Positions 24,097 through 32,115 are shown, counted from the stretch's first letter. The stretch: 49,458 bases of DNA from Chloroflexota bacterium (GCA_009840135.1 VXOH01000051.1:1-49458), one strand, 5' to 3'. The notes: generated from the sequence alone by a model not told the origin. A program made the numbers and translations.

Positions 24097-25602
24097 TCAG
24101 CAGGGAGGATTCGGCTGGCCTGGAGTGCCAAAGTCGCCGTTGGGCAGGGTCTCCGAAGACCTGCACCATCTCCCCTTGTCATCGTTGGCGTCCGCGTCCA
24201 GGAACATGGGGTCCAGCGAAATTGAGGCCCCCGGAAAAACCAGGTCGATGTTATACTCCACCCGGTCAACTACCCGGCCCTCAGGGTCAACCAGTTCTAT
24301 CACATCCCCGTCATTGGTCAGGTTGATTCCCTCGTATTCGTAACCCGTGGCTACGCCCCCGTTCTCGCTGGAATCAGAGTTGCGCCCCAGGACCAGGTAG
24401 CCGCCGGGCGGCGCCGCTACTTTGCCATCAATCCGATGACTATCATCTTCCCCATCCCTGATGCTCCACCCCTGCAGATTTACGGCCACTTCGTCATCCG
24501 GGTTGTAAACCTCGAACCATTCCCCGGCAGCGTCCCTGACCGAAGCCGGATCGGCCATGATTTCGGTAATCACCAGGGGACCGGAGGAGTTATAACTCTC
24601 ACTGCCTTCCGAGGTTTCCGCCGCCATATCCCCCGGCATTGCCTCCGGCCCCTCCGTGGCATCGCCAAGCCGGGCCAGGGCAGCTTCAAACTCAACCTGG
24701 CTGGCTCCATCACCGATACTTATGGGGGCGTCGCACTTCGAAAGCATTTCTTCCAGGGCCGACCACTCGGCCGCCGTAGCAGTCAGTCCCCATGCAGCCT
24801 TGACCCCAATCCACTGCAGCGCGTAAAGGCAGTGGTAAGACTCATCCGGGGGTTGCCACTCCTCCGGGCCCCTGGCCCCCTTGGCCCGGTTCTCCCCCTT
24901 GTAAACGGCCACCAGGTGATAGTTCGCCTCCATGCTGTTGGCGTAGTCCTCCTTTCGCTCGGCGTCCCACCGCCAGCCGCCCGACAGGTGGGCGTTCTTC
25001 AGGGGCACCAGGTGGTCAATATCCAGCTCGGCGGCATCACTGAAGCGCCGGCCGGTATACAGGCCCGACCAGCTGCCGGCAATCACGCGGCAGCCGCGGT
25101 CAGAGGCAAAAGCGGTGGCCGCCGAAGACTCGGCAATAAGCACTTCAGCCCGCGTATCCTGGCAATCGCCGTCAACATCAACCCAGTGTTTCCAGTCCAT
25201 TCGGGAATAGGTGGGCAAATCCCCCGCTGGCTCGGCAACGCGCAGACGGGGCGCCGCAATGGGGGCAGCCGTGTCCGGTGGGACTTCAGGAAGACCCATG
25301 GTGGCAGCCGGCATTGGGGGAACGGTGGCAGGCTGCGGAACGGGAGTGGCCGTATTGGGAGTAGCTGTATTGTGCGGTGTCGCTTCCGGCCCCTTCTCCG
25401 CAGAACCACCGGTGAAGCTCACCTCGGGCACGGACGGAATATCGGGCAGGTCGGGCCCGTCGCCGACGGAATCGCAGCCCGTTAACATGCCGGCGAAAAT
25501 CAGGACTGCGGCGACAGCGATAAACCGGCATGGCAAGGCAATACGGTGTGCGTACCACCGAAACCTGAGCCGCATCTCCAGGTCCAAAACCAGCTTCCCC
25601 AT
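24097..25602 (-). CDS. Secreted lipoprotein nuclease: HNH (DUF1524/GmrSD-type) domain plus lamin-tail domain
   Basis: The 501-residue protein begins with a basic N-terminus, a hydrophobic segment and a lipobox (MLTGC, Cys near residue 43), so it should be anchored outside the membrane. A Pro/Thr-rich linker (about 55-110) leads to an HNH nuclease domain (about 125-290). In it, LDIDHLVPLKNAHLSGGW gives the D-H-L-V-P-L-K-N-A-H core and YHLVAVYKGENRAKG the Asn/Lys block typical of secreted DUF1524 nucleases. A lamin-tail (LTD) domain (about 350-470, ITEIMADP...GEWFEVYNP...LQGWSIRDG) closes the protein. LTDs are found on extracellular nucleases. GGGAGGAAGG just before the ATG at 25602 decides the start over one 18 codons upstream. 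Extracellular DNA breakdown for phosphate or nucleoside scavenging fits the neighbouring pstS and PhoRB-type genes (inference). Confidence 0.82.
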   Translation of the reverse strand: MGKLVLDLEMRLRFRWYAHRIALPCRFIAVAAVLIFAGMLTGCDSVGDGPDLPDIPSVPEVSFTGGSAEKGPEATPHNTATPNTATPVPQPATVPPMPAATMGLPEVPPDTAAPIAAPRLRVAEPAGDLPTYSRMDWKHWVDVDGDCQDTRAEVLIAESSAATAFASDRGCRVIAGSWSGLYTGRRFSDAAELDIDHLVPLKNAHLSGGWRWDAERKEDYANSMEANYHLVAVYKGENRAKGARGPEEWQPPDESYHCLYALQWIGVKAAWGLTATAAEWSALEEMLSKCDAPISIGDGASQVEFEAALARLGDATEGPEAMPGDMAAETSEGSESYNSSGPLVITEIMADPASVRDAAGEWFEVYNPDDEVAVNLQGWSIRDGEDDSHRIDGKVAAPPGGYLVLGRNSDSSENGGVATGYEYEGINLTNDGDVIELVDPEGRVVDRVEYNIDLVFPGASISLDPMFLDADANDDKGRWCRSSETLPNGDFGTPGQPNPPC

Positions 25603-25659
25603 ATCCCTTCCTCCCAATCCCACTGCCGATTGTTCCTTTGCACGACCCTCTTGCAATAG

Positions 25660-25687
25660 ATTTTACCTGCTATCCTCCAGGTTTCAA
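25660..25687 (-). promoter_or_regulatory. Candidate promoter of the secreted nuclease gene
   Basis: On the minus strand TTGAAA (25687-25682), a 16-base spacer and TAAAAT (25665-25660). The start codon is 58 bases further on. The rest of the gap up to 26040 holds a CGTCCTGAGCTTGCCGAAGG-type repeat (about 25754-25773) and nothing that looks coding. Confidence 0.4.
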
Positions 25688-26040
25688 TTGAGTCGGACTC
25701 CACGGCCGGTCAGTGCGCCTGGAAGGACAGAACGCCCAACAAAAAGGTCAAGTCGTCCTGAGCTTGCCGAAGGACCTGAAAACTGTCATTTCAGAACGGT
25801 AACGGGTCAGAAGCCCGTTTGCGGAGAAGCCTGTTTGTGGAATGGAACCAGGATCATTCGCTTCACTCAGGTGGGCGGGCTTGGGCACTCGGGATCGCAT
25901 TGTTTTAAGGCGCGTAGGCTTTGGGCTCCGAAGCGATTGCCCACTAATGCACTGCCATTCTCGTAGGACATGGGCAGTGGAAAATCGGAAATCCAGGTTG
26001 CCAGGGAGCGGCAAGCAAGTGGAATGGGGCAGGCCCTTCC

Positions 26041-27861
26041 TTAGCCGACGCCGGGGCTGGCCGCTGGAATGGTGAAGGTAAAGGAGCAGCCCTCGCCCTC
26101 CCTGCTCTGCACGGAAATCTGGCCGCCGTGGGCCTCCACCAGCTGCTTGACGATGGCCAGGCCCAGGCCCGTGCCGCTGTCGCGCCGCGACCGGTTTACC
26201 TTGTAGAAGCGCTCGAAAAGGTGGGGCAGATGTTGGGGCGCCACGCCCACGCCCGTGTCCGTCAGGTCAACTTGCACGAAATCCCCGGCGGGCTGGGCCA
26301 GGATGCGGATTTCTCCTCCCTGCGGCGTAAACTTCAGGGCATTTTCCACCAGATTCACGAAAACCTGGGTCAGTTTCTCCCCGTCGGCCAACACCAGGGG
26401 TAACTCAGGCTCCACCGAAACGCTCAGCGAAACCTCCTGCTGCGCCGCCGCATCGCCGAACCGGCTCTGCACTCCTACTATCAGGGACTCCAGCGGTGTT
26501 GGTTCAGCTTCAATGCTGAATTGCCCACTCTCCATCCGCGACAATTCCAGCAAGCCGTCAACCAGCCCGTTGATGCGGTTCACATCCCCCCGCATACGGG
26601 CCAAAAAGTCCAGGGCCACCGGCGGCTCGTTCACCGCACCGGACTCCAGGGTCTCCACCATGGCTTGGATGGACGCCATGGGATTGCGCAGTTCGTGGGA
26701 TACATTGCTCACGAACTCCTTTTGGCTGGTCTCCACCTGCCGCATGCGGGTCAGATCGTGCATGGTAAGCAGCACGCCGCCGTTGTTCTCCAGGGGTGTG
26801 GCAATGGCGCTCAGGTACCTTCGGGGCGTGAGTAGAGATACCTCAACCTGCTGCCGGGCTTTTTCCGACTGGCAACCGGCGATTACCTGGTGAATCTCAT
26901 TGTCGCGGACCAGCTCTACCAGGCGTGTTCCGGTTGCGGCTTCCTGCCTTATGCCCAGCAGTTCCCGGGCCGCCGGATTCAGCAGCGATACCTGTCCTGC
27001 GGGCTCGACCACAATCACGCCGTCGGCCATGGTATCCAGGACTGCAGACAGCGTGTCCCGCTCCGAGGAGAGGTGCATAATGGCCGCCCCTACCGTATCA
27101 GCCATCCGGTTAAAGGCCTCAGTCAGGGGCTGGGTCTCCGTATTTTCAGTCGGCGGAATCCGGTTACCGTAGTCTCCTCCCTCCAGTCGCTGCATCCCTT
27201 CGATAAGGTCGCCTTGTGACCGCTGGGCACGGGAAGAGTGACGGGCTATCAGCCAGATTGCTGACAGGGCGAGCGCCCCTATTGCCAGGCCCCAGGCCGC
27301 AATCCAGTAGAAATCCGGGTCAACGCCCGGGGCCGGTTGAGGCGGGGGAGTTTCCAGCTTGACTACACCGATGACTTCTCCTTCTTCCAGTACGGGAGCG
27401 GCGGTGTAAATCGCCTGGGAAGGGTAGGAGTGAAATATCGCTGCGAAGGCGGTTGCCACATGGCCCAGGCGAGCTCTCAGGAGAAGGTTATCGGACTGAA
27501 AGTCGTACACGACAGGCGACTCACCATTGCCTGACCGCAAGTCCGAATGACTGTCGGCCAGCGCCTCGCCGGAGGCGGCGATAATAATAACCCGGCTTCC
27601 GGTCCAACGGCTCAGAAAAGCGCCAAGTTCCTGAAAGGACGCAAAGTTTGAGGACGAGTCCGGGGAGGCAAGGTAGTTAGCGATCAGGGTGGCGGCAGCC
27701 TCGGCTTCCTTTTCCTTCAAGGGTTGCAGTTCCGCCAGTTCATCCAGATCGGGCTCCGGCGGGGGACTAAACAAAAAGAAGAGCAGGGGAAACAGAGTTG
27801 CGAGGATAATCGCCGCAAAAACAGCCGAGACACGAAAGGTAAAGGAGCGGTGAAATCTCAT
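26041..27861 (-). CDS. PhoR-type sensor histidine kinase
   Basis: The 606-residue kinase has a transmembrane segment near residues 10-31, an extracytoplasmic sensor region of about 150 residues, and a second segment near 184-205. HAMP (about 206-258) and PAS (SAVLDTMADGVIVVEPAG, about 270-370) domains follow, then the dimerisation domain with the phosphorylated His in SNVSHELRNPMASIQ (near residue 388) and an ATPase domain with N, G1, F and G2 boxes (NALKFTPQGG, DTGVGV, LFERFYK, GTGLGLAIVK). This order, with PAS after HAMP, is the PhoR/WalK plan. Its ATG overlaps the regulator's stop codon in ATGA, so the two are coupled. Its proximity to pstS makes phosphate sensing likely but not proven. 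Confidence 0.88.
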   Translation of the reverse strand: MRFHRSFTFRVSAVFAAIILATLFPLLFFLFSPPPEPDLDELAELQPLKEKEAEAAATLIANYLASPDSSSNFASFQELGAFLSRWTGSRVIIIAASGEALADSHSDLRSGNGESPVVYDFQSDNLLLRARLGHVATAFAAIFHSYPSQAIYTAAPVLEEGEVIGVVKLETPPPQPAPGVDPDFYWIAAWGLAIGALALSAIWLIARHSSRAQRSQGDLIEGMQRLEGGDYGNRIPPTENTETQPLTEAFNRMADTVGAAIMHLSSERDTLSAVLDTMADGVIVVEPAGQVSLLNPAARELLGIRQEAATGTRLVELVRDNEIHQVIAGCQSEKARQQVEVSLLTPRRYLSAIATPLENNGGVLLTMHDLTRMRQVETSQKEFVSNVSHELRNPMASIQAMVETLESGAVNEPPVALDFLARMRGDVNRINGLVDGLLELSRMESGQFSIEAEPTPLESLIVGVQSRFGDAAAQQEVSLSVSVEPELPLVLADGEKLTQVFVNLVENALKFTPQGGEIRILAQPAGDFVQVDLTDTGVGVAPQHLPHLFERFYKVNRSRRDSGTGLGLAIVKQLVEAHGGQISVQSREGEGCSFTFTIPAASPGVG

Positions 27862-28559
27862 CCGTCCAACCGGTAGCCAACTCCTCTGATGGTAACAATG
27901 CAGCGAGCGGTGGAGGGGTCGGCCTGGAGCTTTTCCCTCAGCCAGCTGATATAGACATCCACCGTCCTGGTCTGCCCGATGTAGTCATACCCCCAGACCT
28001 TCTCCAGAATCTGGTCGCGGGTGAATGCCCGGCCCTTGTTGGAAGCCAGCAGGGCCAGCAGGTCAAACTCCTTGGGCTTCAGGCTCAACGGCCGACCCGC
28101 CAGCCGCGCCTCGTGGCTGTTCAGGTCAATCTCCAGGGCGCCTATTCGGTGGCTGGGACGCTCGCCGGCTACCCCCTGATCGTCTTTCAGGTACTTGGTT
28201 CGGCGCAGCGTATTTCGCACCCTGGCAACCAGTTCCCGGATGCTGAAGGGCTTGGTGATGTAGTCGTCCGCGCCCAGCTCCAGCCCGACCACCCGGTCAA
28301 CTTCCTCGCCCTTGGCAGTCAGCATCAGGATGGGCACTTCCGACTCCCGGCGCAGGATCCGGCAAATCTCGAATCCGTCCAGGGTGGGCAGCATGATATC
28401 AAGGAGAATGAGTGAGGGATTGAGCTTACGGGCCATTTCCAGGCCCTCGCCGCCGTCGGAAGCGGTATGGACCTGGTAGCCTTCCCGCTCCAGGTTGTAT
28501 CGCAGGGCTTCCAGGAGATTCTCTTCGTCCTCTACGACGAGCACTGAACGATCCGGCAC
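27858..28559 (-). CDS. PhoB/OmpR-family response regulator
   Basis: The receiver domain (VLVVEDEENLLEAL) has the phospho-acceptor Asp in LILLDIMLPTLDG (residue 54) and Lys in TKPFSIREL. It is followed by a winged-helix DNA-binding domain (LSLKPKEFDLLALLASNKGRAFTRDQILEKVWGYDY...VDVYISWLREKL). The size of 233 residues is normal for PhoB. I choose the GTG at 28559: GGAGGG lies 5 bases upstream and the protein then starts like its relatives. A frame continues to a GTG at 28664 and would add 35 residues made largely of Gly-Ser-Thr-Pro-Glu repeats. Proteins of this family bind 11-bp direct repeats such as those at 22977-23053. Confidence 0.88.
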   Translation of the reverse strand: MPDRSVLVVEDEENLLEALRYNLEREGYQVHTASDGGEGLEMARKLNPSLILLDIMLPTLDGFEICRILRRESEVPILMLTAKGEEVDRVVGLELGADDYITKPFSIRELVARVRNTLRRTKYLKDDQGVAGERPSHRIGALEIDLNSHEARLAGRPLSLKPKEFDLLALLASNKGRAFTRDQILEKVWGYDYIGQTRTVDVYISWLREKLQADPSTARCIVTIRGVGYRLDG

Positions 28560-28565
28560 AAGACC

Positions 28566-28628
28566 CTCCGGCGTAGAACCCTCCGGCGTAGAACCCTCCG
28601 GCGTAGAACCCGCCAGCGCAGAACCCTC
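28566..28628. repeat. 15-bp tandem repeat upstream of or within the regulator gene
   Basis: About four units of GCGTAGAACCCTCCG (plus strand), the last ones diverged. On the coding strand each unit carries GGAGGGTTC, so each contains a ribosome-site-like sequence. If the longer reading frame is used they encode GSTPE repeats. Confidence 0.8.
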
Positions 28629-28718
28629 AATTGCAACGCTACTTCCGGTGGATGCGTCAATCACCTGACGCCATTGCCGAGTTCCAGGTCGGGCCCGGGC
28701 CCTCGGCTCTCAACGAGC

Positions 28719-28724
28719 ATTATA
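28719..28724 (-). promoter_or_regulatory. -10 box of the two-component operon
   Basis: TATAAT on the minus strand, preceded by TTGC and no good -35. CTGTCATAAGA at 28747-28737 resembles one half of an enterobacterial Pho box, but the second half does not match. Transcription would run into the regulator and kinase genes. Confidence 0.5.
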
Positions 28725-28830
28725 GCAACTGTTTCATCTTATGACAGGGCTGACAAGACGCGCCACCGGCAGAAACCCGACAGGCCAAACCGGTAAACAA
28801 AAAGGGGACAACGTTGTCGTTGTCCCTCTC

Positions 28831-29163
28831 CTAGTCGGCGGAAAGAGCCAGTTCCGCGCTCTCCACGTCCGGTAATGAGTTTTTCAACGTCAGCAAGGAG
28901 AAGCGGTTCACCTCCCTCAGGCCGGCCCACGAGATTACCAGGGTCTCGTCATACTCGATTGACACCGACCAGGGACTGTAAACATCGCGATATGCGTGGT
29001 GGGGAGCGGCGCTTCGACCCAGGGCGAGAAACCGGTTTTCGGGGGCATTCTCCCGCAGCCAGGCATGAGAAAAGACGCTCTCAGCGCCATCTTCCCATAC
29101 GATGACCAGCGCCTCATCTTCCCTGATTATCTTAGAAACCGGCGCCTCACGTTCAGAAATCAT
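28831..29163 (-). CDS. DUF971 / gamma-butyrobetaine hydroxylase N-terminal-like protein
   Basis: The 110-residue protein matches the stand-alone DUF971 domain: LVIVWEDGAESVFSHAWLRENAPENR is the defining block, followed by WSVSIEYDETLVISWAGLREVNRFSLLTL. The zinc-ligand cysteines found in the N-terminal domain of gamma-butyrobetaine hydroxylases are not present here. In other bacteria the domain is found alone or attached to Fe-S assembly proteins (Mrp/ApbC), and its role is unclear. There is no ribosome site better than AAGGGA before the ATG. It stands alone. Confidence 0.72.
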   Translation of the reverse strand: MISEREAPVSKIIREDEALVIVWEDGAESVFSHAWLRENAPENRFLALGRSAAPHHAYRDVYSPWSVSIEYDETLVISWAGLREVNRFSLLTLKNSLPDVESAELALSAD

Positions 29164-29330
29164 ACCAATCCCTTTTCAAATCCGATTTTCACCAACCACA
29201 ATTAGAGGATATGGTGAGGGTATTAATCCGGCATTACGAAAGGGTTAAAAGTTAATTTCCTCAATGTTAACAATATGTAAAACAGCAAACGAGGCTTGCC
29301 GCGAAGGAGGGAATCTCTGGGCCCTGGCGA

Positions 29331-29355
29331 GGTTCCTGCCTTGGCAGAAACGACG
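29331..29355 (-). repeat. REP-like palindrome, decayed
   Basis: GGTTCCTGCCTTGGCAGAAACGACG is the minus-orientation version of the 1677 element with several changes in one arm. It lies in the 285-base gap before tRNA-Val, where no gene is seen. Confidence 0.55.
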
Positions 29356-29448
29356 AGACCTCCCCACACATTTCATGCGACTGCCCAGCTTTCGGAGCAA
29401 ACGCGTGTTGACGGTGGGTTTGGCCGTTGCTAAACTTGGAATCCCCCG

Positions 29449-29525
29449 GGGCGGTTAGCTCAGTTGGTTAGAGCACTTGCTCGACACGCAAGAGGCCAGT
29501 GGTTCGAGTCCACTACCGCCCACCA
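29449..29525 (+). tRNA. tRNA-Val (anticodon GAC)
   Basis: A complete cloverleaf: acceptor GGGCGGT/ACCGCCC, D-arm GCTC...GAGC, anticodon stem CTTGC/GCAAG, variable loop AGGCC, T-arm AGTGG-TTCGAGT-CCACT, discriminator A and an encoded CCA. The anticodon loop is TCGACAC (29481-29487), giving GAC at 29483-29485. Position 33 is C rather than the nearly universal T. Confidence 0.93.
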
Positions 29526-29602
29526 CTCACTTTCACCCACCTGGAATCCGGAATGGCCGGGCTGCATCCGCGTCCCAGGCGGGATAGCCTGATCGGACGT
29601 GG

Positions 29603-29986
29603 TTACGTCTGCATTATCTGTATAAGGTTGCCGCAGGTATCGTCAAAGACCGCAATGGTGACGTTGCCCATTTCTGTAGGCTCCATCGTAAAAGCAACGC
29701 CCAGTGACTTCAGTTTCTCATGCTCTGCCTGGATGTCCATAACGCTGAAGGACGCCGCCGGGATGCCTTGGTCAAATATGCCTTTCTGATATTCCTGTGC
29801 TACCGGGTTTTCATTTGGTTCAAGCAGAAGCTCGGTCCCATCCGGGTCATCGGGCGAGACTACGGTAAGCCACTTGAACTCCCCCACCGGGACGTCATGC
29901 TTCTTCACAAAGCCGAGGGTCTCAGTGTAAAACCTCAGAGCCTCGTCCTGGTTACTTACGAAAACGCCGGTCAGTGTAATGCGCAT
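29603..29986 (-). CDS. VOC-family protein (glyoxalase/bleomycin-resistance type)
   Basis: The 127-residue single VOC unit runs MRITLTGVFVSNQDEALRFYTETLGFVKKHDVP at the start, FSVMDIQAEHEKLKSLGVAFTMEPTEMG in the second module, and VAVFDDTCGNLIQIMQT at the end. The opening metal His is replaced by Thr in this protein, so it may be a metal-free binder or a demethylase-like relative. AGGAGA lies 6 bases before the ATG. It follows an ArsR-type gene by 27 bases, and the pair is a common two-gene unit. Confidence 0.83.
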   Translation of the reverse strand: MRITLTGVFVSNQDEALRFYTETLGFVKKHDVPVGEFKWLTVVSPDDPDGTELLLEPNENPVAQEYQKGIFDQGIPAASFSVMDIQAEHEKLKSLGVAFTMEPTEMGNVTIAVFDDTCGNLIQIMQT

Positions 29987-30013
29987 ATCTGGTCTCCTGA
30001 TCTTTTCATAGTG

Positions 30014-30286
30014 TCACTTGAGCCATCGGTTCACGACAGACCTGAGGGGTTCATCGTTGAAGACAAGCATCCGATATTTGCCGCGCTTCTCTGAGCTTAC
30101 GAGCCCCGCTTGTTCCAGGACATCAATGTGCTTGGCTAACGCCTGTCGGGAGATGGCGATTTCGTGTCGCATTATCAGGCGCGCCGTGAGCTCGTAAAGC
30201 GTCTGCTCCTTGCGCTCAGAGAGCTCGTCGAGCATCAGCCTCCGTGTTGGGTCCGCCAGCGCCTTGAAAACCAGGTCTCTCTGCAT
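30014..30286 (-). CDS. ArsR-family winged-helix repressor
   Basis: The 90-residue protein has the ArsR/SmtB wHTH fold: VFKALADPTRRLMLDELSER (helices 1-2), ISRQALAKHIDVLEQAGLVSSEKRGKYRMLVF (recognition helix and wing). No cysteine metal site is present, so it belongs to the non-metal group often paired with VOC or SRPBCC genes. It would repress its own operon through the inverted repeat at 30302-30317. The ATG is 8 bases after the -10 box and has no ribosome site, so the mRNA is probably leaderless. Confidence 0.88.
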   Translation of the reverse strand: MQRDLVFKALADPTRRLMLDELSERKEQTLYELTARLIMRHEIAISRQALAKHIDVLEQAGLVSSEKRGKYRMLVFNDEPLRSVVNRWLK

Positions 30287-30294
30287 GCACGCCT

Positions 30295-30324
30295 ACCATA
30301 CGCAACCAACTAGTTGCATGTCAA
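30295..30324 (-). promoter_or_regulatory. Promoter with embedded operator of the ArsR/VOC operon
   Basis: On the minus strand TTGACA (30324-30319), an 18-base spacer and TATGGT (30300-30295). The spacer holds the inverted repeat GCAAC-N6-GTTGC (30302-30317), the right size for an ArsR-type dimer. Binding there would block RNA polymerase. Confidence 0.7.
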
Positions 30325-30667
30325 GGGGGCAGTTCTCCAGGCTGGCAGGAGCCAAATCCCCAGCCATTTGCAGGAGTCGGTGAAGGCCAGAAACCGGCTG
30401 AGTTGGATTCGAAAAGCCTCAAATCCGGTGGGCGGAGTCTCGTGAATCACAATCCGGGGCTGTTAGGCGCATTGTTCAGATAACGAACTCCCAGCGAAAC
30501 CTGCGCAAACCGGCACACCTTAGCCCACCATTCACCCTCATTATGGCGCCCGTTACTCCCACTTCTCCTTGTGCAGGTTGTTCCGCCTCCTCTCAACTCC
30601 TTTACTTACACCCTCCAGGAACTCTTCCCAAGTGAACGGGCCAAGGAGAATGGGCCCTGGAGCTTCC
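30325..30667. other. Non-coding gap
   Basis: About 340 bases between the ArsR promoter and the stop codon of the monooxygenase gene. I see no gene, strong hairpin or repeat here. Confidence 0.5.
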
Positions 30668-31714
30668 TTACCCGTTCAGGGCAGGAATTATATGGTTGCC
30701 GAAGGCCCGCACCTCCGCCTCCGGGGGCGCGAAAGTCAGGCAGGGCATCAGGTAAAGCTGGGTAACGCCATGCTCGGCCATCTGCCGGATGCGTTCAGTG
30801 CAGTGTTCCGGCGTGCCGATAAGACCCATGGCGTCGCAAAGCTGCCCGTTCACCTCATCGCTTACGAAACTCGTCAGGTCAATGGCCTCCTCCCAGTTGG
30901 GCGCATGGCCCAGGTCGGGATAAACGTCCCGAACCGCCTGGGGTATCTCGTAGTCGGGAATGTCAAACCCCGAATAGGGCAGCCAGTTGGGTCCGCCCCA
31001 CATTAGTCCCCAGTGGACCGACACGGGCCTGGCCAGGCGGCGGGCTTCCTCGTTGGAATCTGCCACGCAGGTCCTCACCGCAAAGATAACCTCCAGGTCA
31101 TCCAGTGTGCGGCCGCTCCTCTTCGCTCCGGCCTCCAAATGTTCCAGCGCCCGCTCCACGATTCCCGGTGTATATCCCACCAGCAGCAGGGCGCCGTCGG
31201 CTATCTCCCCGGCCAGCTGCAGCGAGCGGGGGCCGGAGGCCGCCATCAGCACCGGAACGCCCTGGCCGCCATCGCTGCCGGCAAAGTCCAGCCGATTGGT
31301 CATGTCGCCATAGCTGACCGAATCCCCCGCCAGCAACGCCTTAACCTCGGTGATGCAGCGTCGCATCTGACGCAGCGTTGCGGGGCGTCGCCCTATGGTG
31401 CTCGCCGAAGTGTAACCCGTGCCGATGATAAACCTGGTCCTGCCCGGGGCGATTTCGGCCACGGTCTGGGCAGCGCCCGCCAGCACCGAGGGCAGGCGCC
31501 CGAAGGGGTTGGTGACTGCCGGAAAGAGCCGCAGGGTGCTGGTGGCGCTGGCTGCCAGGCCCATGGTCACAAAGGTGTCGCGGCAAATCATCTGGCTGTC
31601 CAGGATGCCGGCTCCGTCAAAGCCGGCTGCTTCAATGTTTCGGATCATTTCCAGCAATTCGGGCATGGGAGAGGTGCCTGGGACACGCATGGAAATACGA
31701 ATCGATTCTGCCAC
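30668..31714 (-). CDS. Luciferase-like monooxygenase / F420-dependent oxidoreductase (LLM class)
   Basis: This 348-residue TIM-barrel flavin-dependent enzyme shows IRNIEAAGFDGAGILDSQMICRDTFVTMGLAASATSTLRLFPAVTNPFGRLPSVLAGAAQTVAEIAPGRTRFIIGTGY, the usual first half of the LLM barrel, then VPVLMAASGPRSLQLAGEIADGALLLVGYTPG. Close relatives are methylenetetrahydromethanopterin-reductase-like F420 enzymes. The substrate is unknown. It starts at GTG with AGGAGGG 9 bases upstream. A second LLM gene lies at 34970, and the two are only distantly similar. Confidence 0.87.
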   Translation of the reverse strand: MAESIRISMRVPGTSPMPELLEMIRNIEAAGFDGAGILDSQMICRDTFVTMGLAASATSTLRLFPAVTNPFGRLPSVLAGAAQTVAEIAPGRTRFIIGTGYTSASTIGRRPATLRQMRRCITEVKALLAGDSVSYGDMTNRLDFAGSDGGQGVPVLMAASGPRSLQLAGEIADGALLLVGYTPGIVERALEHLEAGAKRSGRTLDDLEVIFAVRTCVADSNEEARRLARPVSVHWGLMWGGPNWLPYSGFDIPDYEIPQAVRDVYPDLGHAPNWEEAIDLTSFVSDEVNGQLCDAMGLIGTPEHCTERIRQMAEHGVTQLYLMPCLTFAPPEAEVRAFGNHIIPALNG

Positions 31715-31821
31715 GGAATTTACCCTCCTGGACTGACCTGTTTTGAATCGGTTGCTCAGCCCTGTGCCGTCACTCCACCAGAATTTAGCAGGAGCCCGGC
31801 CAATATGCCATAGAAGATGCC

Positions 31822-31941
31822 TTGAGGTAGCGTTTCGATTCAGATGTTTTATACCTGGCAGGGGCGGGTTTGAAACCCGCCCTGACTACATTTCGGCCGT
31901 TCTGCCTGCGCGAAACCGCCTTGAATGCAACGCTACCTGCC
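31822..31941. repeat. Inverted-repeat element with palindromic core
   Basis: GAGGTAGCGTTTCGATTCAG (31822-31842) and the near-complement of it, CTTGAATGCAACGCTACCTGC (31921-31941), flank about 78 bases holding the core GGGCGGGTTT-G-AAACCCGCCC (31862-31882). No coding capacity. The rest of the 31715-32115 gap looks empty. Confidence 0.55.
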
Positions 31942-32115
31942 GTAGAAGCCAATGGTGGGAGATGTCGCCTTGAGACCGGTCGTCCCCCCGGCTTGGACGC
32001 GAATCTTCAACAGCCTACTGACAGTTGCCCATTGTTTCCGAAAGGAGACGTTGGATACACTGACCGCAATGTGACTACTCTAAATCCTAAGTTTGCTCAA
32101 GGTTGAGGAATTATT

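Noticed and set aside
23739-24269. A minus-strand frame overlapping the end of the aquaporin gene
   Set aside because: It reads opposite the hydrophilic aquaporin tail and across the nuclease gene's end in the wrong frame. The product has no recognisable pattern.
28737-28747. An enterobacterial-type Pho box ahead of the two-component genes
   Set aside because: Only one half (CTGTCATAAGA) resembles the site. The second half does not match, and the lineage may use the TTAA-phased pattern instead.
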